Shown here: piece by piece, positions 1-8,596 of the stretch | How positions within the stretch are numbered: the first letter of the stretch is position 1 | Layout: every line of letters begins with the position of its first letter | Origin: Opitutia bacterium | Lineage (GTDB): Bacteria; Verrucomicrobiota; Verrucomicrobiia; Opitutales; Opitutaceae | NCBI GenBank assembly: GCA_947474365.1 | Contig: CANJIU010000014.1 | Location: forward strand, 1 to 64,000 | DNA length: 64,000 nucleotides | Direction of reading: 5' to 3' | Notes under the pieces: generated by a model | What the model saw: the letters and a program-made list of their open reading frames with translations, nothing else | What the model was told of the DNA's origin: nothing | Database searches by the model: none | Program-made: the position numbers and the translations under genes

Positions 1-257
1 CACCGGAACCACTCTCAGACACGGGCAAAAAAGCACCATGCGAGCGACGGCCACGCTGCGCCTCACGGCTTCGACTCTCGCCACCAAAGTTCATTGGCTT
101 GTTCCACGCAAGCCGCCGCGGCTTGATCTGGGTCTCAGAATGACAAACCCCAACAACGTCTTCGATGCTCACTCGGCCTCCGACCCAACCGCCCGGACGG
201 TGGGGCAATAAAGCATCGCCTCGGTCCGCGTTTTCCCCGTCAATCTCCTACCCCAAA
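1..257. other. Left-edge stretch without a recognised gene
   Basis: No recognisable gene lies before the first membrane protein. A 57-codon open frame (38-211, +) exists, but its translation has no recognisable motif, so I do not call it. An upstream extension of the next gene to 165 is possible but gives a Pro/Arg-rich leader unlike the family. Confidence 0.4.
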
Positions 258-1487
258 ATGAGCCCCGCGCCGCCGCCACCACCCAAGGCCCCAACCGCAT
301 CCGCCGAGCGTCTCCAATCCCTGGATGCCTACCGCGGGTTGATCATGGTCACGCTTTCGTTTGGCGGATTCGGCCTCGCCGCCACGGCCCGCAATCACCT
401 GAAAGCGGCGCCGGACTCGGGCTTCTGGTCGGCAGTCCTCGGGCAATTTGACCACGCGGAATGGGTCGGCGGCGGGTTCTGGGACCTGATCCAGCCCTCG
501 TTCATGTTCATGGTCGGCGTGTCGATGGCGTACTCGTACGTGACGCGGCAACGCGAAGGCCATTCGTGGGCGCGCATGTTCGGCCACGCCTGCTGGCGCG
601 CGGTGGTGCTGATCGCCCTGGGGATCTTTCTCACGTCCAATTCGGCGCGCAGCACCAATTGGTCGTTCATGAACGTGCTCTCGCAGATCGGGCTGGCGTA
701 TCCCTTTCTCTTCCTGCTGTGGGGCCGGTCGCCCCGCGTGCACGCGACCACGGCAGCCGGGCTGCTGCTCGGCACCTGGGCGCTCTACCTCGCGTTCTCG
801 GGGCCTGGAATCGATCCCGCCAAAGGCGCGGCGAACCTCGGAGTTCCGGCGGCCTGGACGCAGCAGCACCTCGCGGGAGTCGCTCCGGCGTGGCACAAAA
901 ACGCCAACGTCGGGCACGCCATCGACACGCATCTGCTGAACGCCCTGCCGCGCCGCGAGCCGTTCGTCTTCAACGCGGGCGGCTATCAAACGATCAACTT
1001 CATCCCCTCCCTCGCCACGATGCTCTTTGGCCTGATGTGCGGCGAGTTGCTCCGCTCGGGCCGCGCCCCCACGCGCAAGCTGACGCTGCTCGTGCTCGCG
1101 GGCATCGGCGGTATCGCGGGCGGACTGCTCTGGAGCTCGCTCGGCTGTCCGATCATCAAACGCCTTTGGTCCCCCTCGTGGGCCCTCGTTTCAACCGGAT
1201 GGTGCTGCCTGATTCTCGCCACGCTGTACGGCGTGATCGACATCCGGCGCTGGCGCGCCTGGGCGTTTCCACTGCTCGTCGTCGGCATGAACTCGATTGC
1301 GGTCTACTGCATGGAAATGACGCTGAAATCCTGGACCGCGAAAAACCTGCAGACTCATCTCGGCGAAAACATTTTCAAGATTCTGGGTGCCGACGTGGCG
1401 CCGATGGTCCAGTCGACGATGGTCGGCTTCGTGTTCTGGCTCGTGTGCTGGTGGATGTACCGGCGAAAGATTTTTCTACGGATCTGA
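258..1487 (+). CDS. DUF5009 / heparan-glucosaminide acetyltransferase-like membrane protein
   Basis: Multi-pass inner-membrane protein of 409 residues. After a short Pro-rich N-terminus it carries SLDAYRGLIMV, the hallmark opening of the DUF5009/HGSNAT-like acyltransferase superfamily (RLxSLDxxRG). A series of hydrophobic segments follows (for example around residues 30-50, 80-100, 115-135, 145-170 and several near the C-terminus). Family members are thought to transfer acyl groups across the membrane onto sugars; the substrate here is unknown. The start at 258 is preferred because the longer reading from 165 adds only low-complexity sequence. It sits upstream of secreted hydrolase-like genes on the same strand but is separated from them by a repeat-bearing intergenic region. 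Confidence 0.8.
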   Translation: MSPAPPPPPKAPTASAERLQSLDAYRGLIMVTLSFGGFGLAATARNHLKAAPDSGFWSAVLGQFDHAEWVGGGFWDLIQPSFMFMVGVSMAYSYVTRQREGHSWARMFGHACWRAVVLIALGIFLTSNSARSTNWSFMNVLSQIGLAYPFLFLLWGRSPRVHATTAAGLLLGTWALYLAFSGPGIDPAKGAANLGVPAAWTQQHLAGVAPAWHKNANVGHAIDTHLLNALPRREPFVFNAGGYQTINFIPSLATMLFGLMCGELLRSGRAPTRKLTLLVLAGIGGIAGGLLWSSLGCPIIKRLWSPSWALVSTGWCCLILATLYGVIDIRRWRAWAFPLLVVGMNSIAVYCMEMTLKSWTAKNLQTHLGENIFKILGADVAPMVQSTMVGFVFWLVCWWMYRRKIFLRI

Positions 1488-1496
1488 TGTTCCAAG

Positions 1497-1626
1497 TTGA
1501 GAGCTGAGAGTTGAGGGTTGAGAGCTCAATCTTCCGACTCAAAGCCCGTACCATCACCCATGGAAGCAAGATTCCCTTTGGCTCGTACGCCCCTGAAGGG
1601 TTTTACTCTCAACCCATAACCCTCAA
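1497..1626. repeat. Intergenic element with inverted arms of tandem heptamers
   Basis: The left arm is four tandem 7-mers of the form YTGAGRG (1497-1524: TTGAGAG, CTGAGAG, TTGAGGG, TTGAGAG). The right arm (1606-1626) holds three 7-mers on the opposite strand (CTCTCAA, CCCATAA, CCCTCAA). The reverse complement of the right arm matches the last three left heptamers at 17 of 21 positions. About 81 bases separate the arms. It fills most of the gap between two genes. A second element of the same design lies at 63419-63538. The function is unknown. Confidence 0.6.
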
Positions 1627-1651
1627 CCGAGCCCCCCGACCGAGCGGATCC

Positions 1652-3004
1652 ATGAAAGCCCGATTTCTTCTCGCCTTTCTCCTCCTCACTTCGCTCCGCG
1701 CCGCGGACACACCCTGGCGCGTCGGGCTCGCGACCCAGCGCATCACGCCGGACCAACCGGTCCTGATGTATGGCTATGCCGGGCGCAACGAACCGCACCG
1801 CGGTATCGCGAGCGAACTCCACGCCAAGGCTCTCGCATTGCAGGATCCCGCGGGCAACCGCGCCGTGCTCGTGACCTGCGATCTCGGCGGCGTGCACGGC
1901 GACATGATCGACCGGATCGCCGCCCGGCTCGGCCGCTCACATCAGCTGCCGCGGCACGCCATTCTCTACAACGCCTCGCACACCCATGCCGCGCCGCTGC
2001 CCTGGGTCGCCGAGGAAGAAACGAACGGCATCGCCCCGACGGCGCTGGCGAACACCCGCGCCTACGTGGCGAAACTGGAGGAGCACCTCTATGACGTCGC
2101 GGCGAACGCCCTGGCGCACCTTGAACCGACGTCGCTCGCCTGGGGCCTCGGGATGGCGCCGTTCGTGATGAACCGGCGCGAGTTCACCGACAAGGGCATC
2201 ATCCTCGGTTTCAACCCCAAGGGCCCCGTCGACCGCAGTGTGCTCGTGCTGCGGGGAGACGATGCGCAGGGCCGGCTGCGGGTCGTGCTGATGGGCGTCG
2301 CGTGCCATTGCACGTGCACGGGCTCGAAGAATTTTGAAATCGACGGCGATTACGCCGGCTATGCTCAGGCGGCCCTCGAGGCGAAATTTCCCGGCGCACA
2401 GGTAATGTTCATGAGTGGCTGCGGCGGCGACGCGAATCCGTGGCCGCGCGGCGAACTGCCCCACGCGCGGCAACACGGCGCGACGCTCGCGGCCGAAGTC
2501 GGACGCGTCCTGGCCGAAAAGCTTTCTCCGATTAAGCCGCCCCTTCGCACCGCGCTGCAGTCGGTCGCCCTCGACGTCGCGCCGCCGGCGCCGCGGGACA
2601 AACTGGAGGCGATGACGAAATCGTCGTCGAGTTGGGAACGCTATATCGGATCACGTCAGCTGGCACTAATCGACGGCGGCCACCGGCCAAGCGCGAGTTT
2701 TCCGATGCCCGTCGCCTTCTGGCAATTTGGGACCGACCTCACACTCGTCGGGCTCGGCGGCGAGCCGGTGAACGGATACGTGCACCTCATCGAAGACGCG
2801 ATCGGGCCGACCCGGCTCTGGGTGGCGGGTTATTGCAACGATGTCTTCGGCTACGTGCCGACGGCGCGCATTCTGGCCGAGGGCGGCTATGAAAGCCGCG
2901 GCATTGATCGCGGCGACGCCGTCGGACAATTCACCCCGCAAGCCGAGCAGGCCGTGGTCGCGGCGGTGAAAGCGATGGCGCAGCAGGCCGGCCGCGCGAA
3001 GTGA
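1652..3004 (+). CDS. Secreted neutral/alkaline ceramidase-like protein
   Basis: 450 residues with a clear Sec signal peptide (MKARFLLAFLLLTSLRAAD). The mature part begins with VGLATQRITPDQPVLMYGYAGR, which resembles the N-terminal domain of neutral/alkaline non-lysosomal ceramidases. Further matches are SHTHAAPLPW, HCTCTGSKNFEIDGDYAG and FMSGCGGDANP, which contain the His residues expected as zinc ligands. It is shorter than classical bacterial neutral ceramidases (about 650 residues) and appears to lack their C-terminal Ig-like domain. Verrucomicrobial and planctomycete genomes hold many such short members of unproven substrate. The start at 1652 is chosen because it gives the signal peptide; upstream sequence belongs to the repeat element. 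Confidence 0.8.
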   Translation: MKARFLLAFLLLTSLRAADTPWRVGLATQRITPDQPVLMYGYAGRNEPHRGIASELHAKALALQDPAGNRAVLVTCDLGGVHGDMIDRIAARLGRSHQLPRHAILYNASHTHAAPLPWVAEEETNGIAPTALANTRAYVAKLEEHLYDVAANALAHLEPTSLAWGLGMAPFVMNRREFTDKGIILGFNPKGPVDRSVLVLRGDDAQGRLRVVLMGVACHCTCTGSKNFEIDGDYAGYAQAALEAKFPGAQVMFMSGCGGDANPWPRGELPHARQHGATLAAEVGRVLAEKLSPIKPPLRTALQSVALDVAPPAPRDKLEAMTKSSSSWERYIGSRQLALIDGGHRPSASFPMPVAFWQFGTDLTLVGLGGEPVNGYVHLIEDAIGPTRLWVAGYCNDVFGYVPTARILAEGGYESRGIDRGDAVGQFTPQAEQAVVAAVKAMAQQAGRAK

Positions 3005-3020
3005 TTTTTTTGTCCGCACC

Positions 3021-4034
3021 ATGAACCGCCGCCATTTCCTTTCCGCCACCGGAACACTCACCGCCGCCATCGCCACCTCCCGCGCGCTGGCCCAATGGCA
3101 GCCGAGCCAGCGTTATCCGGATCCCGCGATCAAGATCCTCGATCCCAGTTTCGCCAAGTATCGGATCGCCCAGGCAAAGGTGGAGCGAATCGCGTCGGGC
3201 CTGCGCTGGGCGGAGGGGCCGGTGTGGTTCGGCGACGGACGCTTTCTGCTTTGGAGCGACATCCCCAACAACCGCATCATGCGGTGGGAGGAGGAAACGG
3301 GCGCCGTGAGCGTCTTCCGCAAACCATCGAACAACGCCAATGGCAACACCCGCGACCGGCAGGGGCGCCTGCTCACCTGCGAACACGACACGCGGCGCGT
3401 CACGCGCACGGAGTACGACGGCACCCTCACAGTCATCGCGGACAAATTCGAGGGCAAGACGCTCAATTCACCCAACGACATCGTCTGCAAATCCGACGGC
3501 TCGATCTGGTTCACGGACCCGCCGTTCGGCATTCTCGGTAACTACGAAGGCCACGTCGCGCCCGCCGAGCTGCCGACGAACGTCTATCGCTGGGACCCGG
3601 CCACGAAAAAACTCAGTGTCGTCGCCGGCGACATCAACCGGCCCAACGGCCTCGCGTTCTCTCCCGACGAATCAAAACTCTACGTCATCGAAGCGGGCGT
3701 CACCCCGCGGGTGATCCGGGCCTATGACGTCGTCGACCAAGGCACGCGGCTGGCGCGATCCCGGACGTTTGTCACGGCGGAGGCGAACGGGACGCCGGAT
3801 GGGTTCCGGGTGGATGTCGATGGCAACCTCTGGTGCGGCTGGGGCATGGGCGCCGAGGGGCTGGACGGCGTCGCGATTTTCAATCCCGAGGGCAAACTCA
3901 TCGGCCGCATCGACCTGCCGGAGCGATGCGCGAACCTCTGCTTCGGCGGCCTGCGCCGCAACCGCCTCTTCCTGTGCGCAAGCACATCGGTGTATTCCCT
4001 GTTCGTGAACACGCAGGGTGTGGCCGGCGGGTGA
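3021..4034 (+). CDS. SMP-30/gluconolactonase-like secreted protein
   Basis: 337 residues with a Tat-type leader (MNRRHFLSATGTLTAAIA). The six-bladed beta-propeller of the SMP-30/gluconolactonase/LRE family is visible from AEGPVWFGDGRFLLWSDI (about residue 65), through SPNDIVCKSDGSIWFTDPPFG and RPNGLAFSPDESKLYV, to PDGFRVDVDGNLWCG. The Glu, Asn and Asp metal ligands are at the expected places. The family hydrolyses sugar lactones to acids, with a divalent metal at the top of the propeller; the substrate here is not known. It starts 16 bases after the ceramidase-like gene, so the two are probably co-transcribed. Confidence 0.87.
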   Translation: MNRRHFLSATGTLTAAIATSRALAQWQPSQRYPDPAIKILDPSFAKYRIAQAKVERIASGLRWAEGPVWFGDGRFLLWSDIPNNRIMRWEEETGAVSVFRKPSNNANGNTRDRQGRLLTCEHDTRRVTRTEYDGTLTVIADKFEGKTLNSPNDIVCKSDGSIWFTDPPFGILGNYEGHVAPAELPTNVYRWDPATKKLSVVAGDINRPNGLAFSPDESKLYVIEAGVTPRVIRAYDVVDQGTRLARSRTFVTAEANGTPDGFRVDVDGNLWCGWGMGAEGLDGVAIFNPEGKLIGRIDLPERCANLCFGGLRRNRLFLCASTSVYSLFVNTQGVAGG

Positions 4035-4079
4035 CGACGGGGCTTTCCCGGGCATGCAATCTCTCGCTTGCCCGCGTCG
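4035..4079 (+). terminator. Possible stem-loop after the gluconolactonase-like gene
   Basis: Immediately after the stop codon an outer arm CGACG (4035-4039) can pair with CGTCG (4075-4079), and an inner arm CGGGCA (4049-4054) with TGCCCG (4069-4074). There is no U-tract, so intrinsic termination is doubtful. It may simply be a structured spacer. Confidence 0.3.
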
Positions 4080-4110
4080 GGCGGGGCCGTCACCTTCCGC
4101 GCCTAAGTTC

Positions 4111-6147
4111 ATGGCCTTTCCCAAACCTCCCGCGATTCTCGCGGCCCGCGACCTTCGCGCGCCGGAGCTCGAATCCAATTCCGCCGACGCGCTGCTGCGC
4201 ATCTACGCCTGGATGCATCTCGCCCGCGTGGCGGACAACCGGATCCTTGAGCTTTTCCGGCAGGGTTTGATTCGCGGCACGGTCACCGGCGGCCAGGGGA
4301 ACGAAGCGATGATCGTACCGCTCGCCCTGCTGGCGGACAAAGCGGTCGACGTTGCCTGCTTCACCCACCGCGATCTCGGAGGCCATCTTATCTGGAGCGG
4401 TCACCTGGGCGAGCACCTGAACCAGTATTTCGCCAACGCCGCGAGCCCGACCAAGGCCCGCGAGGGCAACATTCACCACGGGGACCCGGCGAACCGCTCG
4501 TATCCGATGATCAGCCACCTCGGGGCGATGCTTTCCACGGTGGCGGGTGGCGCCGATTCGCAGCGGCGTCTCGGCCGCCCGGCGGTGGGCTTTGCGTTTT
4601 TCGGCGACGGCGCCTCCAGTACCGGCGATGTCCACGAGACGATGAACCTCGCCTCGCTGCTGTCGCTGCCGGTGATCTTCGTGATCGAGAACAACGGCTA
4701 CGCCTATTCGACTCCGACCAATGAGCAATTCGCCAGCGGCACGGAGCTCTGGAAACGGGCGGAGGGATACGGCATCGAAAGCTTCGCCCTCGACTGCACC
4801 TCGGACGTGGCGAACGTCGCGCGGCGCCTCTCGGCGGCGATCGACAAAGTCCGCTCGACGTCCCGGCCCATGTTGATTGAAGCCCGTATCCTGCGCCTGC
4901 GTGGCCACGCCGCCTACGATACGTGTGACTACCTGCGGCCGGGGGAAAGCGATGGATTTTTTGCCCGGGACCCCATGCCCCGAGTGCGCAGAGAGGTCAT
5001 CGCCGCGGCCGGCGTAGAACGGGTCGAGGAGGTCGAAGCGGAGCTCAATGCGTTTCTCGAGGCGTGCGTGAAGATCGCCCTCGCGACGCCCCGGCCCGTG
5101 GCGGCGGGAATGACCGAGGAGCTGTTCGCGCCCGCGTCCGCCCCATTGCCCTGGAAACCCGAACCGGCGTTGCCCGTGCAGCTCAATGCTGCCCAGGCGA
5201 TCAATCTCGGGTTGCGAAAGATTCTCGCGGAACGCCCCGAGTCGCTGCTCCTCGGCCAGGATATCGGCACGTATGGCGGCGCGTTCAAGGTCACGGAAAG
5301 CCTGCTCAAGGAGTTTGGCCGTCCCCGGGTGTTGAACACGCCGCTCGCGGAAAGCGCCTGCACGGGTTACGCGATCGGGCTCGCGCTCAACGGCCACCGG
5401 CCGATCGAGGAGTTTCAATTCGCCGATTTCGCAACCGAGGCTACCACGCAACTCACGCTCAACGCGGCCACGATGCACTTCCGCTCCGGCGCCAATTGCC
5501 CGTTGGTGGTGCGCTTTCCGTGCGGCGGCGGACTCACCTTTGGTTCATTCCATTCGCAGGAACTTGAGTCGTTCTTCCTGTCGATGCCCGGCCTGAAGGG
5601 ACTCTATCCGAGCACGCCGCAGGATGTGTTCAACGCCCTCCTCGCCGCGTATGAGGACAACAACCCCGTGATTCTCTTCGAACACAAGGCGCTCTATCGG
5701 CGCGGCCGCGCGCCGGTCGTCTGGGACCCGAATTACCGTGACGTCTGGCAACCGCGCCAGCTGCGCCAGGGCGGGTTCGCCACGTTTGTCACCTACGGAG
5801 AAATGGTCCAGCTGGCCGAGGACGCCGTCGATTATTTTGCGGGTGAATACGACCTCGCGTTTGATCTTTTTGATCTGCGCGCGCTGGCACCGCTGCAGCT
5901 CGACCGCATTCGCGAGTCGCTCGCCCGCACCGGCCGCCTGGTGGTGTTGCATGAGGGCCGCCGGACCCACGGCTTCGGCGCCGAGCTCGTCGCCCGGTTG
6001 GTGGAGGAGAATTTCGCGCAGTTGAAGGCGGCGCCCCTGCGCATCGCGTCACTCGATCTTCCTGTGCCGTTTGCCCCCGAACTCGAAAGCGAATTCCGGC
6101 CCTCGAAGGAAAAGATCATCGACCGCATCACTGCCTGGATGGGTTGA
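4111..6147 (+). CDS. Fused alpha/beta 2-oxoacid dehydrogenase E1 component
   Basis: 678 residues combining both E1 subunits of a branched-chain or pyruvate-type 2-oxoacid dehydrogenase. The alpha half (about 20-340) carries the thiamine-diphosphate motif starting GDGASSTGDVHE and ending ENN (from about residue 164). The beta half (about 370-678) contains GQDIGTYGGAFKVTE, a NTPLAESACTGYAIGLA segment and FRSGANCPLVVRFPCGGG. Such alpha-beta fusions are known in Bacteroidetes and Verrucomicrobia and usually act on branched-chain oxoacids or pyruvate with separate E2 and E3. No E2 or E3 gene is in this window. The ATG at 4111 is preferred over the in-frame start at 4018, which overlaps the previous gene. 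Confidence 0.9.
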   Translation: MAFPKPPAILAARDLRAPELESNSADALLRIYAWMHLARVADNRILELFRQGLIRGTVTGGQGNEAMIVPLALLADKAVDVACFTHRDLGGHLIWSGHLGEHLNQYFANAASPTKAREGNIHHGDPANRSYPMISHLGAMLSTVAGGADSQRRLGRPAVGFAFFGDGASSTGDVHETMNLASLLSLPVIFVIENNGYAYSTPTNEQFASGTELWKRAEGYGIESFALDCTSDVANVARRLSAAIDKVRSTSRPMLIEARILRLRGHAAYDTCDYLRPGESDGFFARDPMPRVRREVIAAAGVERVEEVEAELNAFLEACVKIALATPRPVAAGMTEELFAPASAPLPWKPEPALPVQLNAAQAINLGLRKILAERPESLLLGQDIGTYGGAFKVTESLLKEFGRPRVLNTPLAESACTGYAIGLALNGHRPIEEFQFADFATEATTQLTLNAATMHFRSGANCPLVVRFPCGGGLTFGSFHSQELESFFLSMPGLKGLYPSTPQDVFNALLAAYEDNNPVILFEHKALYRRGRAPVVWDPNYRDVWQPRQLRQGGFATFVTYGEMVQLAEDAVDYFAGEYDLAFDLFDLRALAPLQLDRIRESLARTGRLVVLHEGRRTHGFGAELVARLVEENFAQLKAAPLRIASLDLPVPFAPELESEFRPSKEKIIDRITAWMG

Positions 6148-6205
6148 GGGGAATGACACTTTGGGAAATTCCACGTTGGATTCCATCGAACCACCGCCAC
6201 TGTCC

Positions 6206-6739
6206 ATGCCGCGACCCAAGCGCCGCACTGCCAAATCGAAAAAAAGCGCGCCCAAGTGGGAGGGAATTCGGTTGTTCGCGATGGACGTCGACGGGGTGCT
6301 GACCGACGGCACCGTGCAGATTTCCTCGGACGGGAGTGAAGCGAAGGCCTTTTCCATTCTCGACGGCCACGGCCTGCGCCAGCTCGCCCGCGATGGCGTT
6401 GTCACCGCATGGATCAGCGGACGCGCCTCGGGGGCGACGACCCGCCGCGCCCAGGAGTTGCAAATCCCCCACGTGATCCAAGGCCGCATCGACAAGATCA
6501 CCGCACTGCGGGACCTTGCCGAGGAGCTGGGGCTGTCCGCCGCGGCGTGCGCCTACATGGGCGACGATGACATCGATGCGCCGGCGATGGCCTGGGCCGA
6601 AGTCGGCATCGCCCCGCCCGACGCGATGCCCACCGCCCTAGCAGCGGCGGACTATGTGACCCGGCGCCCGGCCGGCCGGGGCGCGGTGCGGGAAATTTGC
6701 GAACTCATCCGTGCGGCCCGAGTCTCAAGGCAACCATGA
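6206..6739 (+). CDS. kdsC: 3-deoxy-D-manno-octulosonate 8-phosphate phosphatase (HAD family)
   Basis: 177 residues of the KdsC group of HAD phosphatases, which releases phosphate from Kdo-8-P in LPS core synthesis. Motif I is FAMDVDGVLTDG (about residues 26-37), then ILDGHGLRQLARDGV and the motif II segment TAWISGRAS. Motif IV is CAYMGDDDIDAPAM. A basic N-terminal extension (PKRRTAKSKKS) precedes the domain. It begins 58 bases after the E1 gene, and its stop overlaps the lptC start (ATGA). The gene order kdsC-lptC-lptA-lptB is the same as in enterobacteria, which supports the assignment. Confidence 0.93.
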   Translation: MPRPKRRTAKSKKSAPKWEGIRLFAMDVDGVLTDGTVQISSDGSEAKAFSILDGHGLRQLARDGVVTAWISGRASGATTRRAQELQIPHVIQGRIDKITALRDLAEELGLSAAACAYMGDDDIDAPAMAWAEVGIAPPDAMPTALAAADYVTRRPAGRGAVREICELIRAARVSRQP

Positions 6740-7185
6740 TACTTTCCGTCAGGCGTTTCATGCTGGTTGGGCTTTTCGGGGCGGCGCTGCTCGCCCGCGC
6801 CCAAGCGCCGGCACCGACGTCCTCGAGGGCCCCCGCCACGAACTGGGTGCTGCCGATTTTCACCGACAAGGAGGGCTTTCGTTCCATGACGCTCCGCGGG
6901 TCTGAGGTCCGCCCTGGCGGCACGAGCATCGCAGTGACGGATCTCAACATCACGATCTTCTCCGGCGACGCCCACGCCCAGGTTGACAGCATACTCCTGA
7001 GTCCGGCCGCGGTGTTTTTGCCGAAGGAAAACCGCGCCAGTGGCGACAAGGCCGTGCGGTTCATCCGCGATGACATCGAAGTCACGGGCGTGGGCTGGAC
7101 CTACGATCACGCCGCCAAAAAGGTTTCGCTCCAACATAACGTGCGCGTAACGTTTCGCGCCCAGTTGAATGATATCCTGAAATGA
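6736..7185 (+). CDS. lptC: LPS export periplasmic protein, LptC-like
   Basis: 149 residues with an N-terminal hydrophobic segment (about residues 4-22, followed by ARAQAPAP) serving as signal or anchor. The remainder is beta-rich (FTDKEGFRSMTLRGSEVR, DLNITIFSG, VEVTG-like strands) as expected for the beta-jellyroll of LptC, which hands LPS from the LptB2FG transporter to LptA. Sequence signals are weak on their own. The call rests largely on position: it lies between kdsC and lptA, and both junctions are ATGA overlaps that imply translational coupling. Confidence 0.78.
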   Translation: MILSVRRFMLVGLFGAALLARAQAPAPTSSRAPATNWVLPIFTDKEGFRSMTLRGSEVRPGGTSIAVTDLNITIFSGDAHAQVDSILLSPAAVFLPKENRASGDKAVRFIRDDIEVTGVGWTYDHAAKKVSLQHNVRVTFRAQLNDILK

Positions 7186-7820
7186 TCTGCCGCCGCGCGC
7201 TCACTTGTCTGTTGCTCCTTTTCTGCTGCCCGCGCGCTCCCGCCGCCGAGCCGGCACCCGCCAACGCACCGGCGACACCTCCGGTTCCGACAGTGATCGA
7301 GAGCGGTTCGGCCGACATGGTGAGCACCGAAAAGGAGACCACTTTCACGTTTCGCAACAAGGTGACCGTCACCGCGACCAACATGATCCTGACGTGTGAC
7401 GAACTCGTCGTGGTCGCCCGCCGTACCGGCGATCCGGCTGCGACGTTGGGCAAGCAGGAAAATTTCAAGTCCCTCATCGCTCATGGCAATGTCCGCATCC
7501 TGCAGAATGACCGTGAGGCGACCTGCGGACACGCGGCCGTCTACCCCGGCGACGACAAGGTTGAGCTGACGGAGAATCCAGTTGTGCGTGGCCTGAAGGA
7601 AGGCTGGGTGCAGACCGGCCCCAAGATGGTGCTCTACCGGGGAGAACGTCGCGCCGTGATCGAGGGCAACGCCACCGAACGCCCACGGCTCACCCTGCCG
7701 GCGATGAAGGATCTCGGCTACGAAAAGGAAAAGCGGAAGCCCGGCGCCAAAGACCCGGCGAGCGCCTCACCCGACTCCACGTCGCCCGTCATCACCGTGC
7801 CAATTCCGCCGCCGAAATGA
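7182..7820 (+). CDS. lptA: LPS transport periplasmic protein LptA (OstA-like)
   Basis: 212 residues. A signal peptide (ICRRALTCLLLLFCCPRAPAA) is followed by the repeating beta-strands of the OstA/LptA fold: IESGSADMVSTEKETTFTF, KVTVTATNMILTCDELVV, LIAHGNVRILQNDREATCG, VYPGDDKVELTENPVVR and MVLYRGERRAVIEGNA. LptA forms the periplasmic bridge carrying LPS to the outer membrane. A charged C-terminal tail rich in Lys, Pro and Ser is extra. Its start overlaps the lptC stop by four bases, and its stop overlaps the lptB start the same way. Confidence 0.88.
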   Translation: MICRRALTCLLLLFCCPRAPAAEPAPANAPATPPVPTVIESGSADMVSTEKETTFTFRNKVTVTATNMILTCDELVVVARRTGDPAATLGKQENFKSLIAHGNVRILQNDREATCGHAAVYPGDDKVELTENPVVRGLKEGWVQTGPKMVLYRGERRAVIEGNATERPRLTLPAMKDLGYEKEKRKPGAKDPASASPDSTSPVITVPIPPPK

Positions 7821-8557
7821 GCACCCCTCCACCGGTTTCAGAAATCCTGACGGACGGTCTCGCCAAATCCTACGGCGCACGGGCCGTCGTCGACGGGGTG
7901 AGCCTTCGTTTCCGCGCCGGCGAAGTTGTCGGACTCCTCGGCCCCAACGGCGCGGGCAAGACCACGACGTTCTACATGGTGGTCGGGCTCGTGCCCGCCA
8001 CACGCGGCCGCGTGCTTCTCGACGGGGTCGACATCACCAAGCTCCGGATGCATCAACGCGCCCGCCACGGCATCGGCTACCTGCCGCAGGAGGCGTCGGT
8101 GTTTCGCAAACTCACCGTCGAGGAAAACATCCTCGCGATCGTTGAGGCCGTCGGCGTGCCCCGTCGCGAACGTCGGGCCCGGGTGGAGGGGCATCTGGCG
8201 GAACTGAACCTGGGACATGTCGCCCGGCAAAAGGCCTATACGCTCTCGGGTGGAGAACGCCGCCGGCTCGAGATCGCCCGCGCCCTCGTGACCCGCCCGA
8301 AATTCCTCCTGATGGACGAACCGTTCGCCGCCATCGATCCGATCTCGGTCGCGGAAGTCCAGAAGATGATTCTCCAGCTGAAATCCCGCGGCATCGGGGT
8401 GGTGGTCACCGACCACAACGTCCGGGAGACACTGCGCATCGTCGATCGCGCGTACCTGATTCACCAAGGCAAGGTGCTCACCGAGGGCACCGGGGATTTT
8501 CTCATCCGCGACGAACAGGCGCGGAAGTTCTATCTGGGTGAGGGTTTCAATCTCTGA
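7817..8557 (+). CDS. lptB: LPS export ABC transporter ATP-binding protein LptB
   Basis: 246-residue ABC ATPase powering LPS extraction from the inner membrane. Walker A is GPNGAGKTT (about residue 42), the Q-loop is YLPQEASVFRKL, the signature is LSGGERRRLEIARAL, Walker B is FLLMDEPFAAIDP, and the switch histidine lies in VTDHNVRETL. The LPQEASVFRKLTVEENI segment is characteristic of LptB rather than of generic LivF/LivG-type ATPases. It is the last gene of the four-gene overlapping set. The LptF/LptG permeases and LptD are not in this window. Confidence 0.95.
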   Translation: MSTPPPVSEILTDGLAKSYGARAVVDGVSLRFRAGEVVGLLGPNGAGKTTTFYMVVGLVPATRGRVLLDGVDITKLRMHQRARHGIGYLPQEASVFRKLTVEENILAIVEAVGVPRRERRARVEGHLAELNLGHVARQKAYTLSGGERRRLEIARALVTRPKFLLMDEPFAAIDPISVAEVQKMILQLKSRGIGVVVTDHNVRETLRIVDRAYLIHQGKVLTEGTGDFLIRDEQARKFYLGEGFNL

Positions 8558-8596
8558 GACCACGGGGCGCACCTCACGCCGGCGGAAGTTTTTCCT

